The notes: a model not told the origin generated them from the letters alone. DNA of 16,825 nt from Oscillospiraceae bacterium (GCA_017408185.1 JAFQVE010000419.1:1-16825), one strand, 5' to 3'; positions 8,701 to 16,655 are shown, numbered from the stretch's first letter. Translations and numbers: made by a program.

Positions 8701-11700
8701 AAATACGGAAGAGCGGGTGCGGTGCTTGTTGATCGGCTTTCGGATATTTATCCTACGTATGATTACACAAAAACCTCCGGACTTACCTATTTTGGTGGCG
8801 GTGGAAACTCCGGCATGGGACATATGTACGGAAAAATTTCGGATGCATCCATGGCAAGCTCCTTCTGTCAGGCGGCAGATGCGTTCTTTCCGGCACTTGA
8901 TGATGAGTGGGTAATAAGCTTTCTGACAGGGAAGAGCGAAAGCAAATGGAAGGGCCGTTTTGGAAGCAAAGCCTCCGCTCTTGATATCTGGCGCGGCTGG
9001 GAGAAAAATCTTCTCTGTACGATGTGGGATAAGATAAAGAGCGCAAGAATAGATGCAAACTTCGGTATGGATCACCACGCGCTCGCTCTGTCGGCACTTG
9101 TTCTCAATAAAGAGCCGGAAACCTCAGACCGCATTGAGTATATTTTCCAAACCAGTGAAAACCAAAAAGCACCGAGCTGGAATCAATTCAACGCGATGAT
9201 TGCGGAAGGCAAAAATGATTGGTATTCCGGCGGTGATATGGATATGACGCTGATAGATAAGGTTGACCGCGACGGAATGGGGGATGAGTCTGCTCCCGGA
9301 TATCTTAGCGGTTGGCTCGGCCGCCTTTACGGCGTTGCGGAAGCTATATCAATGATTGACGGCACGCAAGAGTATGACCTTTTTGCAAATCCGAAGTTCA
9401 TAGCAATGCACACGGCATTCCGCCCCATTATTGTTTCAAACACATACCACGCCAACATCGGTGACACCGAAGGAACAGCTTACGATTACATCCAGGCATC
9501 GCCGGATGCGTATCTTACAATGTTCAAAGGTCTGGATGAAGCTGATATCCCCGATGATGTACGGCACGACATAAAAAAAGAAATAGCCGAAATTTTATAC
9601 ATCACCGCAGACTATGATATCAGCAGTATAAATTACGGAATGTTTGATGACGACCCCGAGAGAATCCAGGAAGAAATACTTGAGCTTTTAAACGACAAGA
9701 TACCGGTATTTGACAGCGAGATGATGACGGGCTATGCCTTTGCAATCCTGCGCGACGGTGCTCAGTATTCAAAAGAAACCCGAAACGAAGCAACCGATAC
9801 TCAGCGAAGCTTCTATATGCTGTTTGGAAGAAACACCGGCCACACGCATGGCCATTCGCTCAATCTCGGTATGGATGCCTACGGCTTGAATATTGCGCCC
9901 GACCTCGGATACGCGACAATCTCGGGATATTATCCGGAGCGTTATCAGTGGACTAATGTAACGCTTTCGCACAACACCGTAAGCGTTGACCGTCAGAAAA
10001 CCGATAACTATACCAACATTCACGGTTGGCCGCACCACTTTGATGATTCCGGGCGCGTTCAGGTTATGGATATTTCTCAGCCCGAGGCATACAGTCAGGT
10101 GGATGAGTTCCGCAGAACGGTTGTTATGGTTCAGGTAGATGACAGCGTTTCCTATGGCGTCGATTTCTTCCGTGTGACCGGCGGTAAGGTTCACACATAC
10201 AGCTTCCATTCTCAGGCAGAGAATGCGTATCCGGTTGAAGGCCTTTTGATGACAGAGCAGAAAGACGAAAACGGAAACTGGATAGGCTCGTATGCGGCAA
10301 ACTTCGGCGCACCGCTTGATTATCCGGTCGGAAAAGACCCGAACTCTCCCAATACCTCCGTATATGAAACGGTGTATCCTCGCGGATATACATGGCTTGG
10401 TGAGGTTCGGCGTGATACAGCACCTGACGGACAGTTTGCAGTCGAGTTTGATGTTGAGGATTACCGCAAAATCGTTGACGGCGGCAGTGATATCGTCCTT
10501 CGTATGACGCAGATGAATCCCTTTGACACAACTGAGGTTGCAATCTGTAAGGGGCCGATTCCCGAGCGAAACTGCAATAAGCCGATGCCGAGATGGATGG
10601 ATTGGGTGCTTGTTCAGCGCGAGAGCGAAAATGATGAGCCTCTCGACAGCCTTTTTACAACGGTTCTTGAACCGTACAAGGAGGGAAGGCGTTATGTCAA
10701 GGCTATGAATGCGTGTACAGTTGAGATAAAGGACGGAACCGAGAACGACGGTGATATGGTGAGAGCTGTTAAGGTGGAGCACGAAAACGGCAGAATTGAC
10801 TATATCGTATACGCAACAAACAACTCTGTAACCTATCGTGTAGATGATCTGTTTGATTTCAGGGGATTTGTGGGTGTATACACGGTGAATGATGAAAACG
10901 TGGTTACATATCGTTATGTCCATGACGGCAATGTAATCGGAAGTGCGAAAGAACCTGAACAGAACGAGAATCATATCGGATACGTTACGGGCTATCAGAC
11001 GGAGCTTTCGGTTGAAAACTATATTGATATAGATTTCGGCGACCTCGGAATGACAGATGAGGAGATAAACTCGGAATTTTCAAATAAATATGTGTTTATC
11101 GAAAATGATGCTGTTGAAAACGGAGTGTATAGAATATACGATGCAAAGCCGCTTGAAAACGGAAGTATCCGCCTGAACACCGGGCTTGTCACGCAAATAC
11201 GCTCACTCGTCGATGCGTATGACACCTCCAAAGGGTATGCTTACAACATTCAAACCGGGCAGCGGGCAACGGTTTATAAAAGCTTTGTTGACGAAAGCCT
11301 GCCGGAGATTGCGCCTGTAGGTGATAATCTCAGCACATCGGCAGGAAGCTCAATTAAGGTTGATATTACCGCAACCAGCCCGATTGATGCAGACCCGATA
11401 ACGTACATAGGAACAAGCTTACCGCGCGGAGCAAGCCTCAATTCCGAAAGCGGAGTTGTAACATGGAAGCCCGATGCATCGCAGGTTGGAGAAAACCATT
11501 TTGTCGTAACGGCACGTGATGCCGATGGGCGCGAGGCAACGCTTCACTTCACGGTAACCGTTTACGGCTCCACGACAGGTGGTTCTTCGTCTGACAAAAC
11601 GGATGAAACCGACAAATCGGAAGCCGGCACGCCGTCCGGTGGCGGTGGAGGCGGCGGTGGAGGTGCCGCACCGACCGACAAGACGGATGAAAAGGACAAT

Positions 11701-12312
11701 GCAGAGGATTCCTCTACCGATGTAGGGACAGGCGTCCCTGACTGTCCGCCGGATGAAACGGAGAAGCTCCGTTTCACAGACCTTTCTAACTGCACATGGG
11801 CGGCTGACGCAATAAACGCACTTGCGGCAGATGGAATAATAAAGGGGACGTCTGCAAGTACGTTTAGTCCCGCCGCAAACATCACCCGCGCAGACTTCGC
11901 GCTGCTCTTGGTGCGCGCATTCAACCTTGCATCGAATAACGCGGAAAACTTTGCAGACGTATCTGCAAATGACTATTTCGCATCCGAGCTTGCGATAGCG
12001 CGAAATTGCGGCATCGTAGGAGGAATAGGGGATAACAAATTCGCCCCGCGCAACCCCATCACCCGTCAGGATATGATGGTGATTGCGTACCGCGCACTCC
12101 AAACCACCACCAACCCCGGTGTAGGGGAGGGATTGTCGGCCGACCAATACCCCGATCTCGCCTCCGTCGCTCCCTACGCACAAGACGCCGTCTCAGCCCT
12201 CATCTCGGCAGGCCTCGTCAACGGCAAATCGGGCATCATAGCCCCTCTTGACCACACCACAAGAGCAGAGGTGGCAGTTCTTATCAAACGGATACTCGAC
12301 TATATAAAATAA
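5749..12312 (+). CDS. Giant SLH-anchored heparinase II/III-family polysaccharide lyase
   Basis: A 2187-residue surface protein. In order: signal peptide, residues 1-28, ending A-W-A; beta-sandwich module (about 33-231); Big_2-like domain (236-321); a second related sandwich module (327-533); two Ig-like stretches (to about 722); a helical lyase domain with two CxxC pairs (C799/C802, C831/C834) forming a probable zinc knuckle, and DHH at 1108-1110; the Hepar_II_III block with HTHGHSLNLGMDAYG (His1365, 1367, 1369) and APDLGY; further beta structure; a putative-Ig (He_PIG-like) domain (about 1858-1941); a Ser/Asp/Gly linker with nine consecutive Gly; and three SLH domains (about 2008-2187). The enzyme probably cleaves an acidic, uronate-containing polysaccharide by beta-elimination while bound to the cell wall; substrate unknown. 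AAAGGAG ends 5 nt before the ATG. Confidence 0.88.
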   Translation: MRKRLLSLLIAAVMLLTMLPASVITAWANELPHIITYSFDYVSVYNADGEPKGEQVQLNKLGDYKAENWTYKTNYGTASRALTQTSLNFNWDKRGGSAMSAVVFAIDVDETMTYRPTMSHSKNSKSAYLKTYLLSETAVTENGWGKFNADALNGIRTKAVPLDNTYIDGFESPTYSDGNKHIFGDVTLTAGTYYLVFLIDGAREESLLNSNNRSEFRISYFRLTEADKFENAPEDKVYVKYAKLKTMGKQVYVTGYLSNGSTLESAGADISFASSDKSVAVVDEKSGTLTDNGIGTTTITATIKYNGEEIIQTAEYTVSDAPTPWSGEDVVYNFLDVSTEWTPQKVADAGFSDSDAQYPGDVRGVTYAYTGNWAWRGTGNSSGFGTWTPLPGHAQSGFLEDEADPETHFRMSYSQDSEMDDKSSYFSFNIKVPAAGRYSPTVEYSAVKGQGSADIYIIPVPDDNDDIYSMCTGDRYVGTFNNRDDNITGWEIRTLRLNDVKFDTAGEYVLVFKRGNVSSQVRFRKLFLNGKNDLESINVSVTNSEVCYGEAEKILVEAIKLNGETMDENAYTVTCIAQNGGIVEIDGTTLTGIGDGKEIINITVNDGSSIRTASVTVIGNDNTGVDHENTHLVFPDSLWVRDAEQLVWNIAMNSGNVLKFPFDENVEYVFTLNGEEREDVAYVDENGKLFANTTGIEGNVVVTARGKFKGETVESSAAFTLVLSDSKTEPSYYTYEKRANALKNASKYSWAKSLQKSVAKEADTYVENIEQLYDGFPEGGKIPSSYFVGLRGDVFYGYCRWCGCDTQTKYGNGKAGGWSIDPVGRPWKIQCPDCKRLFPSNDFELFYERCVEEYGYFDSKLARELNTYYVEVLGEKDALKNELYSNLTGVQEIGALREGETIEEWGVDDGWGYVPTSSEGYTYCANATDHTHTCKVENPSDTSEKHDCITENHCYIAFYMNQLIGYYTEAIKTLTKAYLYTGDMKYGRAGAVLVDRLSDIYPTYDYTKTSGLTYFGGGGNSGMGHMYGKISDASMASSFCQAADAFFPALDDEWVISFLTGKSESKWKGRFGSKASALDIWRGWEKNLLCTMWDKIKSARIDANFGMDHHALALSALVLNKEPETSDRIEYIFQTSENQKAPSWNQFNAMIAEGKNDWYSGGDMDMTLIDKVDRDGMGDESAPGYLSGWLGRLYGVAEAISMIDGTQEYDLFANPKFIAMHTAFRPIIVSNTYHANIGDTEGTAYDYIQASPDAYLTMFKGLDEADIPDDVRHDIKKEIAEILYITADYDISSINYGMFDDDPERIQEEILELLNDKIPVFDSEMMTGYAFAILRDGAQYSKETRNEATDTQRSFYMLFGRNTGHTHGHSLNLGMDAYGLNIAPDLGYATISGYYPERYQWTNVTLSHNTVSVDRQKTDNYTNIHGWPHHFDDSGRVQVMDISQPEAYSQVDEFRRTVVMVQVDDSVSYGVDFFRVTGGKVHTYSFHSQAENAYPVEGLLMTEQKDENGNWIGSYAANFGAPLDYPVGKDPNSPNTSVYETVYPRGYTWLGEVRRDTAPDGQFAVEFDVEDYRKIVDGGSDIVLRMTQMNPFDTTEVAICKGPIPERNCNKPMPRWMDWVLVQRESENDEPLDSLFTTVLEPYKEGRRYVKAMNACTVEIKDGTENDGDMVRAVKVEHENGRIDYIVYATNNSVTYRVDDLFDFRGFVGVYTVNDENVVTYRYVHDGNVIGSAKEPEQNENHIGYVTGYQTELSVENYIDIDFGDLGMTDEEINSEFSNKYVFIENDAVENGVYRIYDAKPLENGSIRLNTGLVTQIRSLVDAYDTSKGYAYNIQTGQRATVYKSFVDESLPEIAPVGDNLSTSAGSSIKVDITATSPIDADPITYIGTSLPRGASLNSESGVVTWKPDASQVGENHFVVTARDADGREATLHFTVTVYGSTTGGSSSDKTDETDKSEAGTPSGGGGGGGGGAAPTDKTDEKDNAEDSSTDVGTGVPDCPPDETEKLRFTDLSNCTWAADAINALAADGIIKGTSASTFSPAANITRADFALLLVRAFNLASNNAENFADVSANDYFASELAIARNCGIVGGIGDNKFAPRNPITRQDMMVIAYRALQTTTNPGVGEGLSADQYPDLASVAPYAQDAVSALISAGLVNGKSGIIAPLDHTTRAEVAVLIKRILDYIK
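11724..11747. repeat. REP-like palindrome inside the linker coding region
   Basis: AGGGAC (11724-11729) and GTCCCT (11734-11739) form a 6-bp inverted repeat with a 4-nt loop. An alternative 6-bp pairing joins GGACAG (11726-11731) and CTGTCC (11742-11747). It lies in frame in the linker just before the SLH domains and encodes the DVGTGVPDCPP stretch, unlike the surrounding Ser/Asp/Lys-rich linker. Confidence 0.45.
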
Positions 12313-12408
12313 CTTTGCACTTTGCATTGTGCGGCAACGCCGCACGAAGCGCATACTCGACTATATAAAATAACTTTGCATTTTGCACTTTGCACTTTGC
12401 ACTTTGCA
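12292..12408. repeat. Intergenic repeat element: 28-bp duplication, hairpin and 7-bp tandem repeats
   Basis: A 28-bp segment covering the last codons and stop of the lyase gene (12292-12319) is repeated exactly at 12353-12380, offset 61 bp. Between them, GTGCGGC (12329-12335) and GCCGCAC (12339-12345) form a 7-bp GC-rich hairpin with an AAC loop. The TTTGCA motif recurs with a 7-bp period: twice after the first copy (12314, 12321) and five times after the second (12375, 12382, 12389, 12396, 12403). No T-tract follows the hairpin, so it is not a classical terminator. The whole 121-nt gap before the next gene is made of this element plus a ribosome-binding site. Confidence 0.8.
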
Positions 12409-12433
12409 TTTAATTAACTGGAGGAATAACACA

Positions 12434-14143
12434 ATGAAAAAATTATTATCAGTTATCTTCGCAACAGCAATTATCTTGACTTTTCTCCCGGCAATGCACG
12501 CATCTGCATCGGGTACCGATCCGCATACAATAACATATACATTTGCCGCCGACTCGGTATTTGATGCTGCCGGAAATTCTTATGCAGCTAACAATCCGAA
12601 TGATTCCTATCTTTACTTGTACGACATTACAGATTATGCAAATTGGAGCTTTGTTTTCCATAAAGCGGGATATAATAGAGGAAACACCCTGAAAGATGGC
12701 AGACTCAATTTTAACTGGCAACATAGTGATTATGACAATACTACTGCTTATGCATACGGTGCAGTCGTTTTAAAAATTAACGTAGAAGAAACGCATCTTT
12801 ACACACCGGTTGTTAATTATCCGAAATCTACCAAGCTCGGATGTTTTAAAACCTATGTTACCCCTAAAAGTACGATAGATACCAATAATGACGGCAGTGT
12901 GAATCAGACTGAATTTGATGCGTTTTATAACGCGTACAAGCCGTTGGGTGACGTTTCGGTAAACCAGTATAACTCCAAGTGGGATGGAACGTCTTATTCA
13001 AAGGAGTTTGGTGATGTGCTTCTTGAAAAGGGCGAGTATTATTTGGTATTCTTGCTTGATGAAAAAGATGAAAACACCACAATTTCTAAAGGCAGAGTTG
13101 AGGGAATAGTGTATTCCTTTACGCTCAGGGAATCTTCATCTGCAATCACTGTACCGGAAAGCATATCCGGTAACATCACGGTAGGAACGTATGCAACAGA
13201 GGGCGGAAGTGTGAAGCTTCTTGACGCAAATAATTCTCCGATTGGTACAGTAAACGGAGAGGCAAGCTCCGGTGATGTCTTCACTGCTGTTGCAGAGGCT
13301 GCCTCCGGCTATAAGTTTGCTTACTGGAAGGATAGCTCCGGTACGGTAGTGAGCGAAGACGCGAATTACAGCTTTACGGCATATTCAAACACAGCCCTCA
13401 TCGCTGTATTTGACTCCGACGATGCAGGAAACGCGGTTGAGTTTTTTGATGCAGACGGCAAGCTTTTGAGCAAAACAGAAAATATTGCTGACGGAACTGT
13501 ATTCGATAGTATAACTAAGCCAGATATGAGCGCAAACGCTCTCTTTAAAGAATGGAGCATTGATGCTGAAACCGAAATTTCAGGCATTATGCGCGCAGTA
13601 GCTCGTTATAATGATGCAGGAAGCATCATTTCAAACGTAATCGTGACAACTCCCGGAGAGTCAAAAAAAGAGGTTGGTTACAGTGAGGGCATAACGGTTT
13701 CATCTTCGGCTTCTGATTTTGCTGCATGGACAAGAAACAACAAGCTCATAAGCTTTGATAATTCATACACCTATTATGCATGGAACAGCGCAAGCATAGC
13801 GGAGGTAAACGGGCTTTCGGTAGAAAAAACACCCATTGTTGTAATTGAAGCACACAAAAACGCAGACCTCGCCGGAACATATATGATAGAGTATGATGCA
13901 GCGGGGAAGACGATCGTCGAGGCGGGCATTCTCTTTGGTGGTGAAGCTTCAACCGTAACAAGCGCTTATGCAAAGGCAAAGGTAAGAAATATCAAAGCGC
14001 ACGGTCAGTTTACAGCTAAGGCGGCAACCGGTGAAAATGTCGAATCCGGTATGCAGAATTACGCTCGCGGGTATATCATCTATAAAGACGGAACGGACAT
14101 TTGCGTAGCATACACCGATGCTATCGCGACGGTTGCAGAATAA
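12434..14143 (+). CDS. Secreted multi-module protein sharing the lyase's N-terminal module
   Basis: A 569-residue protein of unknown function. It has a signal peptide (about 1-25, MKKLLSVIFATAIIL core, ending A-S-A). Residues 31-232 form a beta-sandwich-like module clearly related to the first module of the upstream lyase: HTITYTF against HIITYSF, and GEYYLVFLLDE against GTYYLVFLIDG. Inside it, D149-TNNDGSVNQT-E160 is a perfect EF-hand-type calcium loop. Residues 243-330 look like a bacterial repeat domain (GYKFAYWKDSSG...ALIAVF), and 333-395 like an InlB/Flg_new-type repeat. The C-terminal 170 residues are unassigned. No SLH, LPxTG or catalytic signature is seen, so it is probably a released polysaccharide-binding partner of the lyase (inference). 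An ATG 9 nt after GGAGG sets the start; an upstream TTG start would be encoded by the repeat element and is rejected. Confidence 0.85.
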   Translation: MKKLLSVIFATAIILTFLPAMHASASGTDPHTITYTFAADSVFDAAGNSYAANNPNDSYLYLYDITDYANWSFVFHKAGYNRGNTLKDGRLNFNWQHSDYDNTTAYAYGAVVLKINVEETHLYTPVVNYPKSTKLGCFKTYVTPKSTIDTNNDGSVNQTEFDAFYNAYKPLGDVSVNQYNSKWDGTSYSKEFGDVLLEKGEYYLVFLLDEKDENTTISKGRVEGIVYSFTLRESSSAITVPESISGNITVGTYATEGGSVKLLDANNSPIGTVNGEASSGDVFTAVAEAASGYKFAYWKDSSGTVVSEDANYSFTAYSNTALIAVFDSDDAGNAVEFFDADGKLLSKTENIADGTVFDSITKPDMSANALFKEWSIDAETEISGIMRAVARYNDAGSIISNVIVTTPGESKKEVGYSEGITVSSSASDFAAWTRNNKLISFDNSYTYYAWNSASIAEVNGLSVEKTPIVVIEAHKNADLAGTYMIEYDAAGKTIVEAGILFGGEASTVTSAYAKAKVRNIKAHGQFTAKAATGENVESGMQNYARGYIIYKDGTDICVAYTDAIATVAE

Positions 14144-14159
14144 TCGGAGGATTCAGAAT

Positions 14160-15704
14160 ATGAAGAAAAAAATAATATCTCTGCTGTTTGTATGTATTAT
14201 GGTTTTGTCCCTTGCAGCTTGTTCCGGCGGCATGTCGGGAGAAAAGGCAAGCTCTGAGCCTCTCACATCGGACGACGTTATCACAATGACAACGCTTTCA
14301 AATGCAAGCTGGCCGTATGATGAGGATTGGAAAATATGGGACTACATTGAGGAAGGAACAGGAGCAACGCTTGAAGTGAACGCTATTCCCTCAACGGACT
14401 ATAAGACGAAATGGTCTCTTATGTATGCAAGCCCCGATACGCTTACGGATATTGTAATGTTCGATGCAAAAAAGGATACGGAAAAGTATGCAATTCAGGG
14501 AGCGTTCAAATCCTTTGAGGAAATGGAAGAGTATATGCCGAACTTCAAAGCATTTGCCGATTCTTTATCCGAAGAAGAATACGACCGTATTATTGCCGTG
14601 AGAAAGGCGTATGACGGAAACATTTATTACAGCCCGGGAACGGGAAGAGAAACAACCCGCAGCATACGTGCGTGGCTCTATCGCAAGGATATTTTTGACA
14701 AGCATGGCCTTTCGGTTCCCACTACCTATGACGAGGTGTATGAGGTATCAAAGAAGCTTAAAGAAATCTATCCGGATTCGTATCCTTACGGAGTGCGCTC
14801 CGGTATGACGGTTCTTGACACTGCAGGCTCTAACTGGAAGGAATATTGGGCTCCGGGAGCATACTATGACTATAATGAGGGAAAGTGGTACTACGGCGCA
14901 ACTGAGGATGTCATGCTTGATATGATAACCTACTATAAGCGTATGGTGGATGAGGGGCTGACATCTCCGGACTTTATGACAATCAACATCCAGTCCTGGC
15001 AGGAGCTTGTTACCACCGATCGCAGCTTCCTTATGCCTGATTATCTCACGCGAATTGACTTCTTTAATTCGATAGCCCGGGATAACAACCCTGAATTCAA
15101 TCTTACTGCATTTGTTCCGCCGGTTGCAAATCCGGAAACGGGAAAAGCTCAGCTTTCCAAAGTGAACTATGAGTCTGTAGGATTTACAATAAGCAATACG
15201 GGCGATGAAAAACGTATGGCAAATGCTGCAAAGTTTGTTGATTGGTTTTACTCGGACGAAGCTCTTGAGCTTATGTCATGGGGCAAGGAGGGCGAAACCT
15301 ACGAGGTAAAGGACGGCAAAAAAGTATATATAAAGGAAAATGAAAATGATCAGGTAAATACGCTTTATGGCTTCTTCACTCACGGGACATTTGCCCGCCT
15401 CGATCCGGAGGCTGTGGAGGCAACCGAGTCTGCTGAGGTTTCGGCGGTACGTGATATGGCAATCCGGCAAAGTGACCCCTATTATAACCCGACAAGCTAT
15501 CTCTCTTTCAGCAACGAGGAAAACAAGGTGATAGACGAAACCTTCGCCGCTTGTCGAACCTTCTCGGAAGAAATGATCACGAAGCTTATTTTGGGGCAGG
15601 AGCCGCTCTCTAAGTTTGATGAAATGGTACAGTCTCTCCGTGACTTGGGAACAGACAGACTTATTGGTGTATACGAATCCGCATATAACAGAGTAAAAGG
15701 ATAA
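14160..15704 (+). CDS. Extracellular solute-binding lipoprotein of a carbohydrate ABC importer
   Basis: A 514-residue family 1 solute-binding protein, in the long size class (around 500 residues) of LplA/YtcQ-type binding proteins for oligosaccharides. The N-terminus is a lipoprotein signal: KKK, a hydrophobic stretch and the lipobox LAAC with Cys21, followed by SGG. The mature part has the usual alternating pattern, including YKTKWSLMYASPDTLTDIVM near the N-terminus and YDEVYEVSKKLKEIYPDSYP mid-protein. It should sit on the outer face of the membrane and deliver sugar fragments to permeases. No permease or ATPase gene is in the window, so the partners lie elsewhere. It starts 16 nt after the secreted module protein, with GGAGG 9 nt upstream; the two are surely co-transcribed. 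The longer frame from 14118 would overlap the previous gene and destroy the lipobox position. Confidence 0.9.
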   Translation: MKKKIISLLFVCIMVLSLAACSGGMSGEKASSEPLTSDDVITMTTLSNASWPYDEDWKIWDYIEEGTGATLEVNAIPSTDYKTKWSLMYASPDTLTDIVMFDAKKDTEKYAIQGAFKSFEEMEEYMPNFKAFADSLSEEEYDRIIAVRKAYDGNIYYSPGTGRETTRSIRAWLYRKDIFDKHGLSVPTTYDEVYEVSKKLKEIYPDSYPYGVRSGMTVLDTAGSNWKEYWAPGAYYDYNEGKWYYGATEDVMLDMITYYKRMVDEGLTSPDFMTINIQSWQELVTTDRSFLMPDYLTRIDFFNSIARDNNPEFNLTAFVPPVANPETGKAQLSKVNYESVGFTISNTGDEKRMANAAKFVDWFYSDEALELMSWGKEGETYEVKDGKKVYIKENENDQVNTLYGFFTHGTFARLDPEAVEATESAEVSAVRDMAIRQSDPYYNPTSYLSFSNEENKVIDETFAACRTFSEEMITKLILGQEPLSKFDEMVQSLRDLGTDRLIGVYESAYNRVKG

Positions 15705-15713
15705 AGCGAGAAA

Positions 15714-15750
15714 AGAGAGGGAGGATCGAATTGCGCGATTCTCTCTCTTT
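15714..15750 (+). other. Intercistronic mRNA hairpin
   Basis: Bases 15714-15728 pair with 15736-15750 in a continuous 15-bp stem including three G-T pairs, with a 7-nt loop. It begins 9 nt after the lipoprotein stop and ends 2 nt before the GAGGTG ribosome-binding site of the next gene. There is no T-run after the stem. Likely roles are 3' protection of the lipoprotein mRNA or partial termination, as often seen after binding-protein genes (inference). Confidence 0.65.
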
Positions 15751-15767
15751 ATGAGGTGAAAAAACTT

Positions 15768-16655
15768 ATGAATAAAATCATTATGCATATCAACTATGGC
15801 GAAGTGGCGCAGAATTCTTACGGAAGCCGCAGGATTGACGATATATGTGCCGTTGCAGCCAATATCGGTTTTGACGGAATTGAGTTTCGCGGAAGCCTGC
15901 CGAAGGAATTGGCAAGCTTATCTTTTCGTGAATACGCAGAGCAGATTGCCAAAGAAAAGAAAAAATACGGGCTTTCCCGGATTATGTTCGGTATAGGAGT
16001 AGCCGGTTGTACGGGAGTGACGGCTGAGGAGCGGAAAAAGGTAATAAGCGGTGCGGTTGAGCAAGCGTATATCGCAAGCGAGCTTTGCGGGACAACGCTT
16101 TGCAATGTATGGACATCAAACTTTAAATCAACAATCCCCACGGCAGCTGCACAGTCTTATGAATTTCACGGCAGTGCCGCGGCAACGCCTGAAGCCTGGG
16201 AGGAATATGTCTATACTTTCAAGTGTATCGGCAACGAGCTTGAAAAGCTCGGGGTAAGGCTTGCCCTTGAAACGCATATGAACCGGATTCATGACGTTCC
16301 GGCAGCGTGCAAAAAATTTGTTGACCTTATCGACAGTCCGATGATAGGGCTTAATATGGATTACGGCAATACGGTTTATTTTCCGGAGCGTCCCTCGGTT
16401 GAGCAAACAATAGACCTTTACGGAGATAAGCTGTTCTATGTGCATCTTAAAAATTCTGTTTCGGTTCCGGGAACGCAGATGAGAATGCCGACGTCCCTTT
16501 CGGGAGGCGAGATTAACCACAGAGAATACTTTAAAAAGCTTTGTGATGTCGGCTTTGAAGGACCAATCGGAATAGAAGCGCCGCGCCCGGGAGATCGGAT
16601 TTTGTATGCCAAAGAGGATTTTGAATACTTTAAATCAATTACAACGTCTCTGTAA
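15768..16655 (+). CDS. TIM-barrel sugar (phosphate) isomerase/epimerase, xylose-isomerase-like
   Basis: A 295-residue protein of the AP-endonuclease-2 / xylose-isomerase-like TIM barrel family. Candidate divalent-metal and catalytic residues appear at the expected strand ends: Glu39 (FDGIEFRG), Glu168 and His170 (LALETHMN), Asp198 (LNMDYGN), His226 (YVHLKN) and Glu270 (IGIEAPRPGD). Such enzymes isomerise or epimerise sugars, keto-sugars or inositol derivatives in the cytoplasm; the specific substrate cannot be read. There is no signal peptide. A GTG at 15756 overlaps the ribosome-binding site, so the ATG at 15768, 9 nt after GAGGTG, is used. The gene follows the solute-binding protein across a hairpin and is the last gene of the rightward cluster. 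Confidence 0.85.
   Translation: MNKIIMHINYGEVAQNSYGSRRIDDICAVAANIGFDGIEFRGSLPKELASLSFREYAEQIAKEKKKYGLSRIMFGIGVAGCTGVTAEERKKVISGAVEQAYIASELCGTTLCNVWTSNFKSTIPTAAAQSYEFHGSAAATPEAWEEYVYTFKCIGNELEKLGVRLALETHMNRIHDVPAACKKFVDLIDSPMIGLNMDYGNTVYFPERPSVEQTIDLYGDKLFYVHLKNSVSVPGTQMRMPTSLSGGEINHREYFKKLCDVGFEGPIGIEAPRPGDRILYAKEDFEYFKSITTSL

Noticed and set aside
9769..10974. Open frame of 401 codons on the minus strand, inside the lyase gene
   Set aside because: It is antisense to the conserved Hepar_II_III region, has no ribosome-binding site, and its Ile/His/Arg/Cys-rich composition is typical of a shadow frame.
11419..12183. Minus-strand open frame of 254 codons opposite the linker and SLH domains
   Set aside because: It is antisense to clear SLH domains and the Gly-rich linker, with Arg/Cys-rich translation and no start signals.
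12329..12345. Intrinsic terminator at the GC-rich hairpin after the lyase gene
   Set aside because: No T-tract follows the stem; it is better explained as part of the repeat element.
12374..12410. Possible small CRISPR-like array from periodic TTTGCA repeats
   Set aside because: The period is only 7 bp with no spacers; it is a simple tandem repeat.
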